From: Mariprofundus aestuarium
GTDB taxonomy: Bacteria > Pseudomonadota > Zetaproteobacteria > Mariprofundales > Mariprofundaceae
DNA: 64,000 bases
NCBI RefSeq assembly: GCF_002795805.1
Contig: NZ_CP018799.1
Location: 124,001 to 188,000 of the forward strand
Direction of reading: 5' to 3'
The notes beneath the pieces are model-generated. The model was not told where the DNA came from, ran no database searches, and was given only the letters and a program-made list of their open reading frames with translations. This document shows, in pieces, positions 16,442-24,006 of this stretch; the first letter of the stretch is position 1, and the number at the start of each line of letters is the position of its first letter. The position numbers and the translations under genes are program-made.

Positions 16442-16664
16442 GATATTTTCAGCTCCCAAACTGCATGAAGCACTGGCCAAGGTGCGTCAGGGATATGGCC
16501 CGGATGCGATCATTATGGATCGCCACAAAAGCGTTGATGAGAATGGGGATCCCGTTTGGCACGTGCATGCGGCGCGTGACGTTGGCAGCAGCATGCAGGC
16601 GACCACGGCACCTGTAGAGAAGCGGCCTGTTGTCCCCCCGAGGATGCACATAAAAAGCTGCTGA
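16431..16664 (+). pseudogene. flhF: flhF, 5' fragment ended by a frameshift
   Basis: The first 77 codons of FlhF, the SRP-type GTPase that sets flagellar position at the cell pole. The N-terminus (MQIKIFSAPKLHEALAKVRQGYGPDAIIMD) is standard FlhF. The reading frame passes a run of six C (16634-16639), becomes non-FlhF (RMHIKSC) and stops at 16664. One extra C, or a -1 slip at that run, would join it to the downstream frame as PPEDAHKKLLTAMSQLERI. The start overlaps the flhA end by 11 bases. Real mutation, programmed slippage and sequencing error are all possible. Confidence 0.85.
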
Positions 16665-16669
16665 CTGCC

Positions 16670-17488
16670 ATGAGCCAGTTAGAGCGCATCGTCGATGGAC
16701 TGGGCAGGCAAGAGCTTGAGGGGCTGCGTGCTTCGCTGCCAAATCCAAGAACCCAACAGGGTTTTGATGCCTTGATTAAGCTGGGTGTAGCTCCGCATTT
16801 TGCATCAGATATAGCTGAAGATTTTGTCAATAATGCGCCGGTGGCTGAAGAGCTGCTGACATGGGGCTCGATATTAAACCCGAAGAAAAAGCGGGAAATC
16901 ATTCTTCTGACCGGCCCAAGCGGTTGCGGCAAGACCACGCTGGCAGCCAAGCTTGCCGCACATTTTTTGCTCAATGACATCAGTGTAGCGTTTCTTAGCA
17001 CTGATACCGAACGGATCGGCGGCCTGAATGGTCTTCAGACCTACGCCACCAGTCTTGGTGTTCCCCTTATCCCTGTTGCAAGGGAGTCAGATATTGAGCC
17101 AGCGCTACGTAAGGTTAAATCGGCACAGTTAGTGCTAGTAGATACTGAGAGTTGCTCAAGGAACCAGCCTGTCAAACTGCAGAAGCAGTTCGCATTGTGG
17201 AACGGGATCCCATGCAGCCGGAGGTTTATTGTGCTTCCAGCCAATATGGATGAAGCCGATGGCATGGAGACGCTTCTTAAGGCGCAGGAGATGGGTGTCA
17301 ATGAAATGGCATTCAGCAAGCTGGATGAAACATCCTATCCCGGAAAGCTGATCAACTGGGCTGCAACGGGGCTTGCCATTTCATACTGCAGTTTTGGCCC
17401 GGAGATTCCGGATCAGATGGGATGGCTTTCAGCCAAGGCGATAACAGCACTGCTCGACAGTCATACAAAAACCAAGGAGTCATCATGA
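16670..17488 (+). CDS. flhF: FlhF GTPase domain, 3' fragment after the frameshift
   Basis: 272 residues with the FlhF NG domain. The P-loop GPSGCGKTTLAAKLAAHF is intact, as are STDTERIGGLNGLQTYATSLGVPL and the FSKLDETSYPG guanine-specificity motif. The G3 motif, normally DTAG, reads DTES (VLVDTESCS), which is unusual. The frame stays open back through the C6 run at 16634-16639, so this is the continuation of the fragment at 16431-16664 rather than a separate gene. The joined protein would be about 352 residues. The ATG at 16670 has no ribosome site in front. The stop overlaps flhG as ATGA. Confidence 0.85.
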   Translation: MSQLERIVDGLGRQELEGLRASLPNPRTQQGFDALIKLGVAPHFASDIAEDFVNNAPVAEELLTWGSILNPKKKREIILLTGPSGCGKTTLAAKLAAHFLLNDISVAFLSTDTERIGGLNGLQTYATSLGVPLIPVARESDIEPALRKVKSAQLVLVDTESCSRNQPVKLQKQFALWNGIPCSRRFIVLPANMDEADGMETLLKAQEMGVNEMAFSKLDETSYPGKLINWAATGLAISYCSFGPEIPDQMGWLSAKAITALLDSHTKTKESS

Positions 17489-18348
17489 ACAATCGTCCTG
17501 ACGAGATTACCTCCCGCCGCTCACCGCAAGTTATTGCTGTCTCCAGTGGCAAGGGTGGTGTTGGCAAAACATTTATATCTGTTCATCTGGCCGCACGGGC
17601 TGCACAGCAGGGTAAACGTGTGCTGCTGATTGATGCGGATCTGGGGATGGCCAATGTGGATATCATGCTTGGCCTGACAGCCAAAGGCTCCGTTCTACAG
17701 GTCATTGAAGGTCAGTCAGAACTTAATGATATCCTGGTGCAAGGTGGCGAGCGCCTTGATGTGCTGCCGGGCGGCAGCGGCCTGCATGAACTGTCGCATC
17801 TATCGGCTGCCCACCAGCACATCCTGCTCGATGCGCTGGATAATCTAACCCAGAATTATGATCTTGTACTGGTTGATACAGGTGCAGGGATAGGGGAGAA
17901 CGTGATGTTCTACGCCTCCAGCTCCGAAACCGTCCTGATCGTTTTGACGCCTGATCCCACATCGCTGACAGATGCCTATGCGCTTATCAAGGTGCTTTCA
18001 ACCCAGCACAACACAACCCGTTTCATGGTTGCTGTAAATCAGGCTGATGAAGTGGCAGCACAAACGGTATTCCGCCGCCTGCTCTCTGTATCGGATCGCT
18101 ATCTGGATGTAGTCCTTGATTATGTGGGGCAGATGTCCGAATGCCCATCGGTCAGAAAAGCTATCCAGTCACAAAAGTTGCTATACTCATGTGGCAGCCA
18201 GAAAGATATCGACAACCTGAACAGGCTGGCCGACACCGTACTGGCTCGTCCAAGGCGAGGCTCGGGCGGCGGCCTGCAGTTTTCCTGGCAAAGCACGCTG
18301 GCTGAAGGCCTGTATGCCGGCAATGTCCGCGAAGACGAAGTCATATAG
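17485..18348 (+). CDS. flhG: FlhG (FleN), MinD-like ATPase controlling flagellar number
   Basis: 287 residues, ParA/MinD family. The deviant Walker A motif is SSGKGGVGKT (20-29), followed by DADLGMANVDIMLGL and the VDTGAGIGENV switch region. FlhG counts flagella by antagonising FlhF and, in Pseudomonas and Vibrio, FleQ/FlrA. I chose the ATG at 17485 (MNNRPDE), which has an AAGGAG ribosome site. It overlaps the flhF stop. Its gene is intact even though flhF is frameshifted. Confidence 0.93.
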   Translation: MNNRPDEITSRRSPQVIAVSSGKGGVGKTFISVHLAARAAQQGKRVLLIDADLGMANVDIMLGLTAKGSVLQVIEGQSELNDILVQGGERLDVLPGGSGLHELSHLSAAHQHILLDALDNLTQNYDLVLVDTGAGIGENVMFYASSSETVLIVLTPDPTSLTDAYALIKVLSTQHNTTRFMVAVNQADEVAAQTVFRRLLSVSDRYLDVVLDYVGQMSECPSVRKAIQSQKLLYSCGSQKDIDNLNRLADTVLARPRRGSGGGLQFSWQSTLAEGLYAGNVREDEVI

Positions 18349-18350
18349 CC

Positions 18351-18563
18351 ATGAAAGTACGTGACATTAGCACCTACGGTGGCATCGCAGGCTTTCTTCT
18401 TGGAACTGTGATCACGCTCGTTTACGACATGCCGCTTGGCGATGCCGCCTTCCGGCTTCTGGCCTTGAGCGTATGCGGAGCATGGATGGGAGCTATCATC
18501 TGCTGGCTGGACCATCTTCTTCCTAAAAGCGAAGAACAAGATTCAGCCGAAACTGAGAATTAA
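18351..18563 (+). CDS. Small two-helix membrane protein between flhG and fliA
   Basis: 70 residues with two hydrophobic segments (YGGIAGFLLGTVITLVYDM, about 9-27, and LLALSVCGAWMGAIICWLDHLL) and an acidic tail (PKSEEQDSAETEN). The ATG follows the flhG stop by two bases and fliA starts five bases after its stop, so it is in the operon. I do not recognise a family. Its place between number control and sigma-28 suggests a motility role, but nothing in the sequence says which. Confidence 0.7.
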   Translation: MKVRDISTYGGIAGFLLGTVITLVYDMPLGDAAFRLLALSVCGAWMGAIICWLDHLLPKSEEQDSAETEN

Positions 18564-18568
18564 CAGTC

Positions 18569-19321
18569 ATGACCACACCGTACGATAAACAGGCATCCCC
18601 GCAGTTCCAGAGTCCCGATCAATTGCTCGAGACGCACCTGCCGCTGATTCGCTACCATGCCAACCAGCTGATCCGGCGTGTTCCCGACTCCATTGAAATG
18701 GATGACCTGATTGATGCTGGCGTACTCGGCCTTCTCGATGGTGCCGGTCGTTTCGATCCGACAAAGAATGCCCAGTTCAAAACCTTTATCTCCTATCGTA
18801 TACGAGGCTCCATGATCGACTACCTGCGGGCTTTTGACTGGATGCCGAGAAGCCTGCGTGACTCTTCGAAAGAGCTCCAGCAGGCGATGTCTGTTCTGGA
18901 GCAGCAGTATGACCGTCCTGTCGAGGAGGAGGATGTTGCTGTTCACCTCGGCATCAGCTTGGATGAATACCGGAACCGCTTGATGCATGTGCGTAGTCTT
19001 TCCATCATCTATTTCGATGACCTGCCTCAATTTGGCAATGATGATGATGTATCAAGTGTTATTGATTCCATTTCCGGGGATTCGGACCAAATGCCCGACT
19101 CTCAGTTGGAGTTGTCTGATTTTACTCAAATGCTAGCCAGAGCCATTACGAGCCTGCCGACACGCGAAAAGGTGCTTATTTCCCTCTATTACTATGAAGA
19201 GCTGAATATGAAAGAGATCGCGCTGGTTATGGATATAACGGAATCACGGGTGTCTCAGCTGCACAGCCAGATGGTATTGCGACTCAGGACCAGGCTTGGG
19301 CTGGACTTCCCCAATGGGTAG
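18569..19321 (+). CDS. fliA: FliA, sigma-28 factor for late flagellar genes
   Basis: 250 residues. Region 2 is clear (RVPDSIEMDDLIDAGVLGLL; FKTFISYRIRGSMIDYLR). The sigma-28 hallmark DWMPRSLRD follows. The region 4 helix-turn-helix is MKEIALVMDITESRVSQLHSQMVLRLR. FliA is held by FlgM (25569-25862) until hook completion, then drives late genes. The three flagellin genes carry matching promoters (35699-35725, 37855-37881, 38991-39017). The ATG lies six bases after the preceding stop. The stop overlaps the next small gene. Confidence 0.96.
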   Translation: MTTPYDKQASPQFQSPDQLLETHLPLIRYHANQLIRRVPDSIEMDDLIDAGVLGLLDGAGRFDPTKNAQFKTFISYRIRGSMIDYLRAFDWMPRSLRDSSKELQQAMSVLEQQYDRPVEEEDVAVHLGISLDEYRNRLMHVRSLSIIYFDDLPQFGNDDDVSSVIDSISGDSDQMPDSQLELSDFTQMLARAITSLPTREKVLISLYYYEELNMKEIALVMDITESRVSQLHSQMVLRLRTRLGLDFPNG

Positions 19322-19505
19322 TTCAGACAGTATCGCGCCTGTTACCGCCATTCCAGCCGTCGTGCCGGTCACCCCGCGAAACCCCAGGCAGCAGCAAGCT
19401 GACAATGAAAATGATGATTCATCAAAAGGCAAGCCGTTGTCTGAAGAGAAACCCCAGGCCACTGACGATAACAAGAAGCCGGGGGGCTTGGACTGCTATG
19501 CCTGA
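19314..19505 (+). CDS. Small disordered polar protein, unknown
   Basis: 63 residues, starting MGSSDSIAPVTAIPAVVPVTP and then very polar (Gln, Asn, Asp, Lys, Pro rich). The ATG overlaps the end of fliA and its stop overlaps the next start, which suits a coupled operon. Composition suggests an intrinsically disordered protein. No family recognised. A chance open frame is possible. Confidence 0.5.
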   Translation: MGSSDSIAPVTAIPAVVPVTPRNPRQQQADNENDDSSKGKPLSEEKPQATDDNKKPGGLDCYA

Positions 19506-19905
19506 AACCCTCCCTTATGGCGTCATGCTGGATCTGCTGATTATCGTAGCGGTTGCAGGTTTATGGATGGCCTGGTGGCGGAACCTGAACCGGTTGAAAA
19601 AAACCGAATGCCTTCTTGCCGGCAGCATCCAGCAGTTGGATCAGGCAACTGTGCAGTTAAAGCAGGCGATGGATCACATTCGGGCATTTGAGAAAGAGAG
19701 GTGCGTTGAGGAGCGGCCTCGCAAAAAAAACGCGTCAGGAAAACGCCCGCTCCCGGCCGAAAACCTTTCAGATGATACTGTTCTCGTACGCACGCTGCTC
19801 CTGCAGCGTAAGGGGAAATCAGATGAAGAGATTGCAGATAGTCTGAGTATCCCGATCAATCAGGTCCGCCTGATGTTGAAAATGCATTCGACAAGAGACA
19901 GTTAA
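19498..19905 (+). CDS. Membrane-anchored coiled-coil protein with DUF2802-like C-terminus
   Basis: 135 residues. One N-terminal membrane segment (VMLDLLIIVAVAGLWMAWW, about 9-27) is followed by a helical, probably coiled-coil stretch and a C-terminal mini-domain resembling a helix-turn-helix (KGKSDEEIADSLSIPINQVRLML). This resembles DUF2802 proteins found near flagellar and chemotaxis genes in gammaproteobacteria; the match is from memory. I chose the ATG at 19498, which overlaps the previous small gene by eight bases. A longer frame upstream lies in the overlap and has no ribosome site. Confidence 0.65.
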   Translation: MPETLPYGVMLDLLIIVAVAGLWMAWWRNLNRLKKTECLLAGSIQQLDQATVQLKQAMDHIRAFEKERCVEERPRKKNASGKRPLPAENLSDDTVLVRTLLLQRKGKSDEEIADSLSIPINQVRLMLKMHSTRDS

Positions 19906-19908
19906 CAG

Positions 19909-20643
19909 ATGTACTCCATTATCATCCCAAATCTTCTTAGTTTGCCAGAGGCTGGTTCTCCTAAGCAGCAGGCAAGCCAACAGCGACTTCCCTGGTCAAA
20001 CGGCAGCCTGATGGCTGCAAAATTAACGCCAACAGAGACAGCAGGCGTGGTCCAGTTGATTATCGGCGGCCACCGCCTGAGTGCTAAAGTGCCACCATCC
20101 ACACCGATGGGTGATATGTGGCTGCAGCTGATCAATCGTGAGATGCCCGCGCAGTTCCGTTTGCTTAGCAGTGCTCAGGCCGAAACATTGCTCGCCAAAA
20201 TGCTGCAAAAATCAGCGGCCAACTCAACAGAGTCCCAGACAACAAAACAAACCACCGAGCAGGGCTGGGGCAAGCTGGATACAGCTTCGCTACCATTTAA
20301 TGCCGAAGTCGCAGTCCACGGGCAGCACCTGACAATTCAGGATCGCGAAAGCGGTCATCGCGATGTATTGCTGAGCAGTACCATTGAAGGCGATAAGTTC
20401 TGCCTGGTAGGACGCGTTGATCTTGAGCGTCTTGGCCCGGTGGCATTCAACCTTCACGGTGGTGATGACTGCGATTGGTCATTAAGGGTTTTTTCCACCA
20501 ACCCGCAGCTACTCTCCTACCTTCGAGCCCATTTCAATGTATGGTTGAAAGAGGAGCAGGAGAAACATCAGAATCTGGATGGCGAGGTGCTATACGGCAT
20601 GCCGGAGAGTATGACGGCACTTGCAGGCGAGGCGAAGGCATGA
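19909..20643 (+). CDS. FliK-like flagellar hook-length-control family protein
   Basis: 244 residues. The N-terminal part is variable. The C-terminal third (LERLGPVAFNLHGGDDCDWSLRVFSTNPQLLSYLRAHFNVW) has the strand pattern of the FliK C-terminal domain, which contacts FlhB. At 244 residues it is much shorter than a usual FliK. It is followed, with an ATGA overlap, by an FlhB-C paralogue, as in the Bacillus ylqG-ylqH pair. The main hook-length FliK may lie elsewhere with flgD and flgE, which are absent here. The match is weak, so the name is left open. Confidence 0.55.
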   Translation: MYSIIIPNLLSLPEAGSPKQQASQQRLPWSNGSLMAAKLTPTETAGVVQLIIGGHRLSAKVPPSTPMGDMWLQLINREMPAQFRLLSSAQAETLLAKMLQKSAANSTESQTTKQTTEQGWGKLDTASLPFNAEVAVHGQHLTIQDRESGHRDVLLSSTIEGDKFCLVGRVDLERLGPVAFNLHGGDDCDWSLRVFSTNPQLLSYLRAHFNVWLKEEQEKHQNLDGEVLYGMPESMTALAGEAKA

Positions 20644-20918
20644 GTGAGCGAGAAGTCGCCATTGCCTTGGGCTATGATTCCGAGCTTGGTGATGCCCCCA
20701 AGGTTCTGGCAGCCGGGTATGGCCATATTGCCAGACAGATTATGGCCATCGCAAGCAAGGAGGGCATCCATATCCACCAGGATGAGAACCTGGCCCAGGT
20801 TCTGGCTCAGGTTCCAGTGGGTTATGAAATTCCGGAAACGGCTTATCAACTGGTGGCGGAAATTCTTGCCTTTCTTTACCAGACAGATCGAACACTGCAG
20901 GAAAAGATTTCCAGGTAG
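20640..20918 (+). CDS. FlhB C-terminal paralogue (FlhX/YlqH-like)
   Basis: 92 residues. It resembles the cytoplasmic part of FlhB after the NPTH site: AIALGYDSELGDAPKVLAAGYGHIARQIMAIASKEGIHIHQDENLAQVLAQVPVGYEIPE, with the family pattern of APKVLAKG, GI.I.EN..LA..L and G..IPE. It has no membrane segments and no NPTH. In other bacteria such proteins can partly replace the FlhB C-terminal domain. The ATG overlaps the stop of the FliK-like gene, so the two are coupled and likely work together. Confidence 0.85.
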   Translation: MSEREVAIALGYDSELGDAPKVLAAGYGHIARQIMAIASKEGIHIHQDENLAQVLAQVPVGYEIPETAYQLVAEILAFLYQTDRTLQEKISR

Positions 20919-21005
20919 GCAGGAAAAATATGCCGTCTGTCCACCTTCGTTCTAAAGTGGAGATGAAAAAAACCATTAAACAGTGCGCTTCAGGGAACTT
21001 CGAGT

Positions 21006-21021
21006 TTGGCATGATAGATGC
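21006..21021 (+). promoter_or_regulatory. Sigma-54 promoter candidate for the flgF operon
   Basis: TTGGCATGATAGATGC, with GG and GC 10 bases apart. It sits 37 bases before the flgF ATG in a 139-base gap that separates the fliQ and flgF operons. The -24 half is strong, the -12 half (ATGC) fair. Confidence 0.65.
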
Positions 21022-21057
21022 GTAAGGTTTAACAGCCCTCAACGATAAGGAGAGAAG

Positions 21058-21795
21058 ATGCAATCAGGTTTTTATTTATCAGGTGTTGCCAGCCAGATGA
21101 CCCAGCACAAACTAAACGACATCAACCATAATCTAGCCAACGTCAATACTGTCGGCTTTATGGCCAGCCGTTCGTCATTCTCTTCTACGCTGGCTGAGCA
21201 GATGACTGGCCAAACAGATCCGGCCTCAGCTTCATATGCCAGTTATGAAAATTCATTTGTCGACATGAAAGAGGGGGCTATCAAGCCGACAGGCAATGAT
21301 CTCGACTTTGCTATTCAGGGGGGGGGCTTCTTCAAGGTTCGCCTCGACGATGGCCAGGAAGCGTATACAAGGGCTGGGAACTTCATGCTGGGTGCCAATG
21401 GCAGCTTGCTTACCCGAGGTGGCCATCCGGTGCTGAATGCCGGTGGGTCTGAAATTCAGCTGCCACAGGGCAAGGTCAGCGTCAGCCAGGATGGTACCCT
21501 TTCGGTAAATAACATTCCGGTTACTGCATTCGGCATGGTAACGATCAAGGATGCATCGCAACTTACCAGGCTTGGCAATGCGCTGATGGCTACTCCCCTA
21601 GACAATACCGCCCCAGCAGAAAGTGATGCGATTGTTCGTCAGGGCGCGGTGGCGGGATCGAATGTCAACTCCATACTGGAGATGACGGAAATGGTTTCTA
21701 CAACACGAAATTTTGAAGCAACAATGAAAGTAATTGAACAATATAGTCAACAGGCAAGCCAGCTCAATGACCGAGTTGGAATGGTCCAAGGTTAA
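21058..21795 (+). CDS. flgF: FlgF, distal/proximal rod protein
   Basis: 245 residues. The axial-protein N-terminus is LNDINHNLANVNTVGF. The flagellar basal-body rod C-terminal part has NSILEMTEMVSTTRNFEATMKVIEQY. It makes part of the rod that crosses the periplasm. AAGGAGAG lies just before the ATG. It is the first gene after the sigma-54 promoter candidate and precedes flgG by 12 bases. Confidence 0.95.
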   Translation: MQSGFYLSGVASQMTQHKLNDINHNLANVNTVGFMASRSSFSSTLAEQMTGQTDPASASYASYENSFVDMKEGAIKPTGNDLDFAIQGGGFFKVRLDDGQEAYTRAGNFMLGANGSLLTRGGHPVLNAGGSEIQLPQGKVSVSQDGTLSVNNIPVTAFGMVTIKDASQLTRLGNALMATPLDNTAPAESDAIVRQGAVAGSNVNSILEMTEMVSTTRNFEATMKVIEQYSQQASQLNDRVGMVQG

Positions 21796-21807
21796 CAGGA
21801 GAAAATT

Positions 21808-22596
21808 ATGATACGCGCTTTATGGACAGCAGCTACAGGCATGTCGGCACAAAACCTCAACGTAGATGTGATCGCCAACAACCTTGCAAACGTTAACACA
21901 ACAGGATTCAAACGCGGTCGGGCAAACTTCCAGGATCTGATGTACCAGCAGGTTAAATCTCCAGGTGCCGATGCAAGCTCGGCCGGCACACAGGTTCCGA
22001 CCGGTATTCAGGTTGGTCTTGGTGTCAAGGCTGCCGGTGTGGAGAACATCTTCCTGGAAGGCAGCCTGAAGCCTACCGGAAACCCACTGGATTTTGCCAT
22101 TGAAGGACGTGGATTCTTCCAGATTCAGATGCCTGATGGCGAGCTTGCATATTCGCGGTCTGGCTCTTTCAGCCTCGACAGCCAGGGTCAGATTGTTACG
22201 TCTGATGGCAACATCCTGCAGCCAGCGATCAATATCCCAGCCGATGCCCTCACTGTCTCAGTGGGAGCGGATGGAACTGTTTCAGTACTGCAGCCGGGCG
22301 GCACCAGTTCGGTTATCGGTCAAATTCAGCTTGCTGATTTCAGCAATCCTGCCGGCCTTGAACTTCTCGGAAGCTCCCTGTTCAGGCCAAGCAACGCATC
22401 CGGAGAGGCCATTCTGGGCACACCCGGCAGTAACGGAATTGGTAGTATTGGCCAGAACATGCTGGAGATGTCCAACGTCAATATCGTAGAAGAGATGGTG
22501 AATCTGATCGCCGGACAGCGTGCTTACGAAATGAACTCAAAGGCCATTAAGGCATCTGATGAGATGCTGCAGACAGCCAACAACATCAGGGCTTAA
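21808..22596 (+). CDS. flgG: FlgG, distal rod protein
   Basis: 262 residues, with the classic FlgG N-terminus ([20 protein letters not shown], then [26 protein letters not shown]) and the C-terminal helix ([34 protein letters not shown]). It is the main distal rod subunit and reaches through the P- and L-rings. Length is normal. AGGAGA precedes the ATG. Confidence 0.97.
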   Translation: MIRALWTAATGMSAQNLNVDVIANNLANVNTTGFKRGRANFQDLMYQQVKSPGADASSAGTQVPTGIQVGLGVKAAGVENIFLEGSLKPTGNPLDFAIEGRGFFQIQMPDGELAYSRSGSFSLDSQGQIVTSDGNILQPAINIPADALTVSVGADGTVSVLQPGGTSSVIGQIQLADFSNPAGLELLGSSLFRPSNASGEAILGTPGSNGIGSIGQNMLEMSNVNIVEEMVNLIAGQRAYEMNSKAIKASDEMLQTANNIRA

Positions 22597-22597
22597 T

Positions 22598-23290
22598 ATG
22601 CTGCTGCGTAACTTCCTGTCCGCTCTTGTGCTCCTGTTCATGCTTCCTGCTGTTGCAGGTGCTGGAACGGAGGGTGCTATGCGGGACTCCATCAAGCAGT
22701 TTTTTGCTCAGGGTGTCTATTTGCATGGCGCAAGGGCGGAGCTTGTTGAAGTTTTGCGCTGGCCGGATGCGACAGAAAAACTGCGCTGGAGAATGCCTGA
22801 GCTTAAAAACCACCCCGGCCAGCTCTCCCTGATTGCGGAAAGGGGGCAGGGGCAGTCACTGAAGCGCTGGTATGTTCCTGTGCGCCTGAACTGGTGGGCG
22901 AAAGCCGTTGTTGCCAGAAAAGACCTGCCAGTGCGTTCTCATCTGACGGCAGAGATGCTCAATATCGCCCGCATTAATGTTGCCGGCCATTCGGGATCCT
23001 GGTGGAGAAAAACTGAAGGGCTGATGGGTACACGCCTTACCCGCCCACTGAAAGCCGGGGATGCCATATTCGCATCCTATGTACACCGGCCCAAATTGAT
23101 CAGCCGTGGTGATCAGGTCACAATGATTGCCAGCTATGGCGGTCTCAAGGTGACAGCGGTCGGCAAGGCTCTTCGTTCAGCAGGGCTTGGTGATCGCCTG
23201 TCTGTGCGGAACCTTAAAAGCAAACAGGTTGTTCAGGGTGTAGTTGCAAGTGCATCCACAGTCCACATTCTCACCGGAGAAACGCTATGA
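22598..23290 (+). CDS. flgA: FlgA, P-ring assembly chaperone
   Basis: 230 residues with a signal peptide (MLLRNFLSALVLLFMLPAVAGAG). The C-terminal SAF-like domain has VVARKDLPVRSHLTAEMLNIARINV, LTRPLKAGDAIFASYVHRPKLISRGDQVTMIA and the YGGLKVTAVGKALRSAGLGD stretch. FlgA works in the periplasm to help FlgI assemble. The ATG lies one base after the flgG stop; a longer frame into flgG is unlikely because it would bury the signal peptide. It overlaps flgH as ATGA. Confidence 0.94.
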   Translation: MLLRNFLSALVLLFMLPAVAGAGTEGAMRDSIKQFFAQGVYLHGARAELVEVLRWPDATEKLRWRMPELKNHPGQLSLIAERGQGQSLKRWYVPVRLNWWAKAVVARKDLPVRSHLTAEMLNIARINVAGHSGSWWRKTEGLMGTRLTRPLKAGDAIFASYVHRPKLISRGDQVTMIASYGGLKVTAVGKALRSAGLGDRLSVRNLKSKQVVQGVVASASTVHILTGETL

Positions 23291-23994
23291 AACTAATATG
23301 GATTCTTGGATTGATCACTCTCCTTTCCGGCTGCATGCCTTCAGCAAAATCGGTCTCCACCGATGTTAACAAGGATAAGGTTGAGGCTGCCCTGCAGGCT
23401 CCTCTGCCCGACCCCTCACAAACCGGTTCGCTGTGGACAGGGAACAGCTCACAGCTGTTTACCGATGCCAAGGCGCGCAATGTCGGTGATCTGGTGACCG
23501 TGTTGGTTCTTGAGGAGGCCTCTGCAACCCGCAAGCTCGGAACAAAAAAGAGCAAGAAGTCGAGCCGGAAAACAGAGCTGAATGCTGCTTTCGGTGTTTT
23601 AGATGGCATTAATGCAGTAATTGCCAAAAATAAGCAGATATCCCCTCTTGATCCAAGAATTGGCATGGATATCAATGATGCATCAAGTTTCGATGGCAAC
23701 GGCTCTACAAACAATTCGGATACACTGACAGCAAGTGTGACTGCCGTGGTCACCAAGGTCTATCCGAATGGTAATCTGGAGATTACAGGGCGCAGGCAGG
23801 TAAGTATTAATCACCAGCCGCAGGCCCTTGTCTTTACCGGAATTATTCGCCCCAGCGACATCAGTTCAGACAATACCATCGCCTCTGCCAAGGTTGCACA
23901 GGCCATGGTCAGCTATGGCAGTGGCGGCGAACTTGCTGAGGTAGCACATCAGGGGTGGCTGGCACGCACGCTTAATGAAGTATGGCCATTCTAA
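23287..23994 (+). CDS. flgH: FlgH, L-ring lipoprotein
   Basis: 235 residues. A lipoprotein signal (MKLIWILGLITLLSGC) puts the lipidated Cys at 16. The conserved block NVGDLVTVLVLEEASATRK and the later NGNLEITGRRQVSINHQPQALVFTGIIRPSDIS are FlgH-specific. It forms the outer-membrane L-ring. The presence of flgH shows a Gram-negative envelope. GGAGA lies upstream and the ATG overlaps the flgA stop. Confidence 0.96.
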   Translation: MKLIWILGLITLLSGCMPSAKSVSTDVNKDKVEAALQAPLPDPSQTGSLWTGNSSQLFTDAKARNVGDLVTVLVLEEASATRKLGTKKSKKSSRKTELNAAFGVLDGINAVIAKNKQISPLDPRIGMDINDASSFDGNGSTNNSDTLTASVTAVVTKVYPNGNLEITGRRQVSINHQPQALVFTGIIRPSDISSDNTIASAKVAQAMVSYGSGGELAEVAHQGWLARTLNEVWPF

Positions 23995-24006
23995 AGGAGT
24001 ATGAGC

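Noticed and set aside
20919-20960. Possible terminator with TCCAC/GTGGA arms after the FlhB-C paralogue
   Set aside because: The stem has a mismatch and no T-tract; termination not supported.
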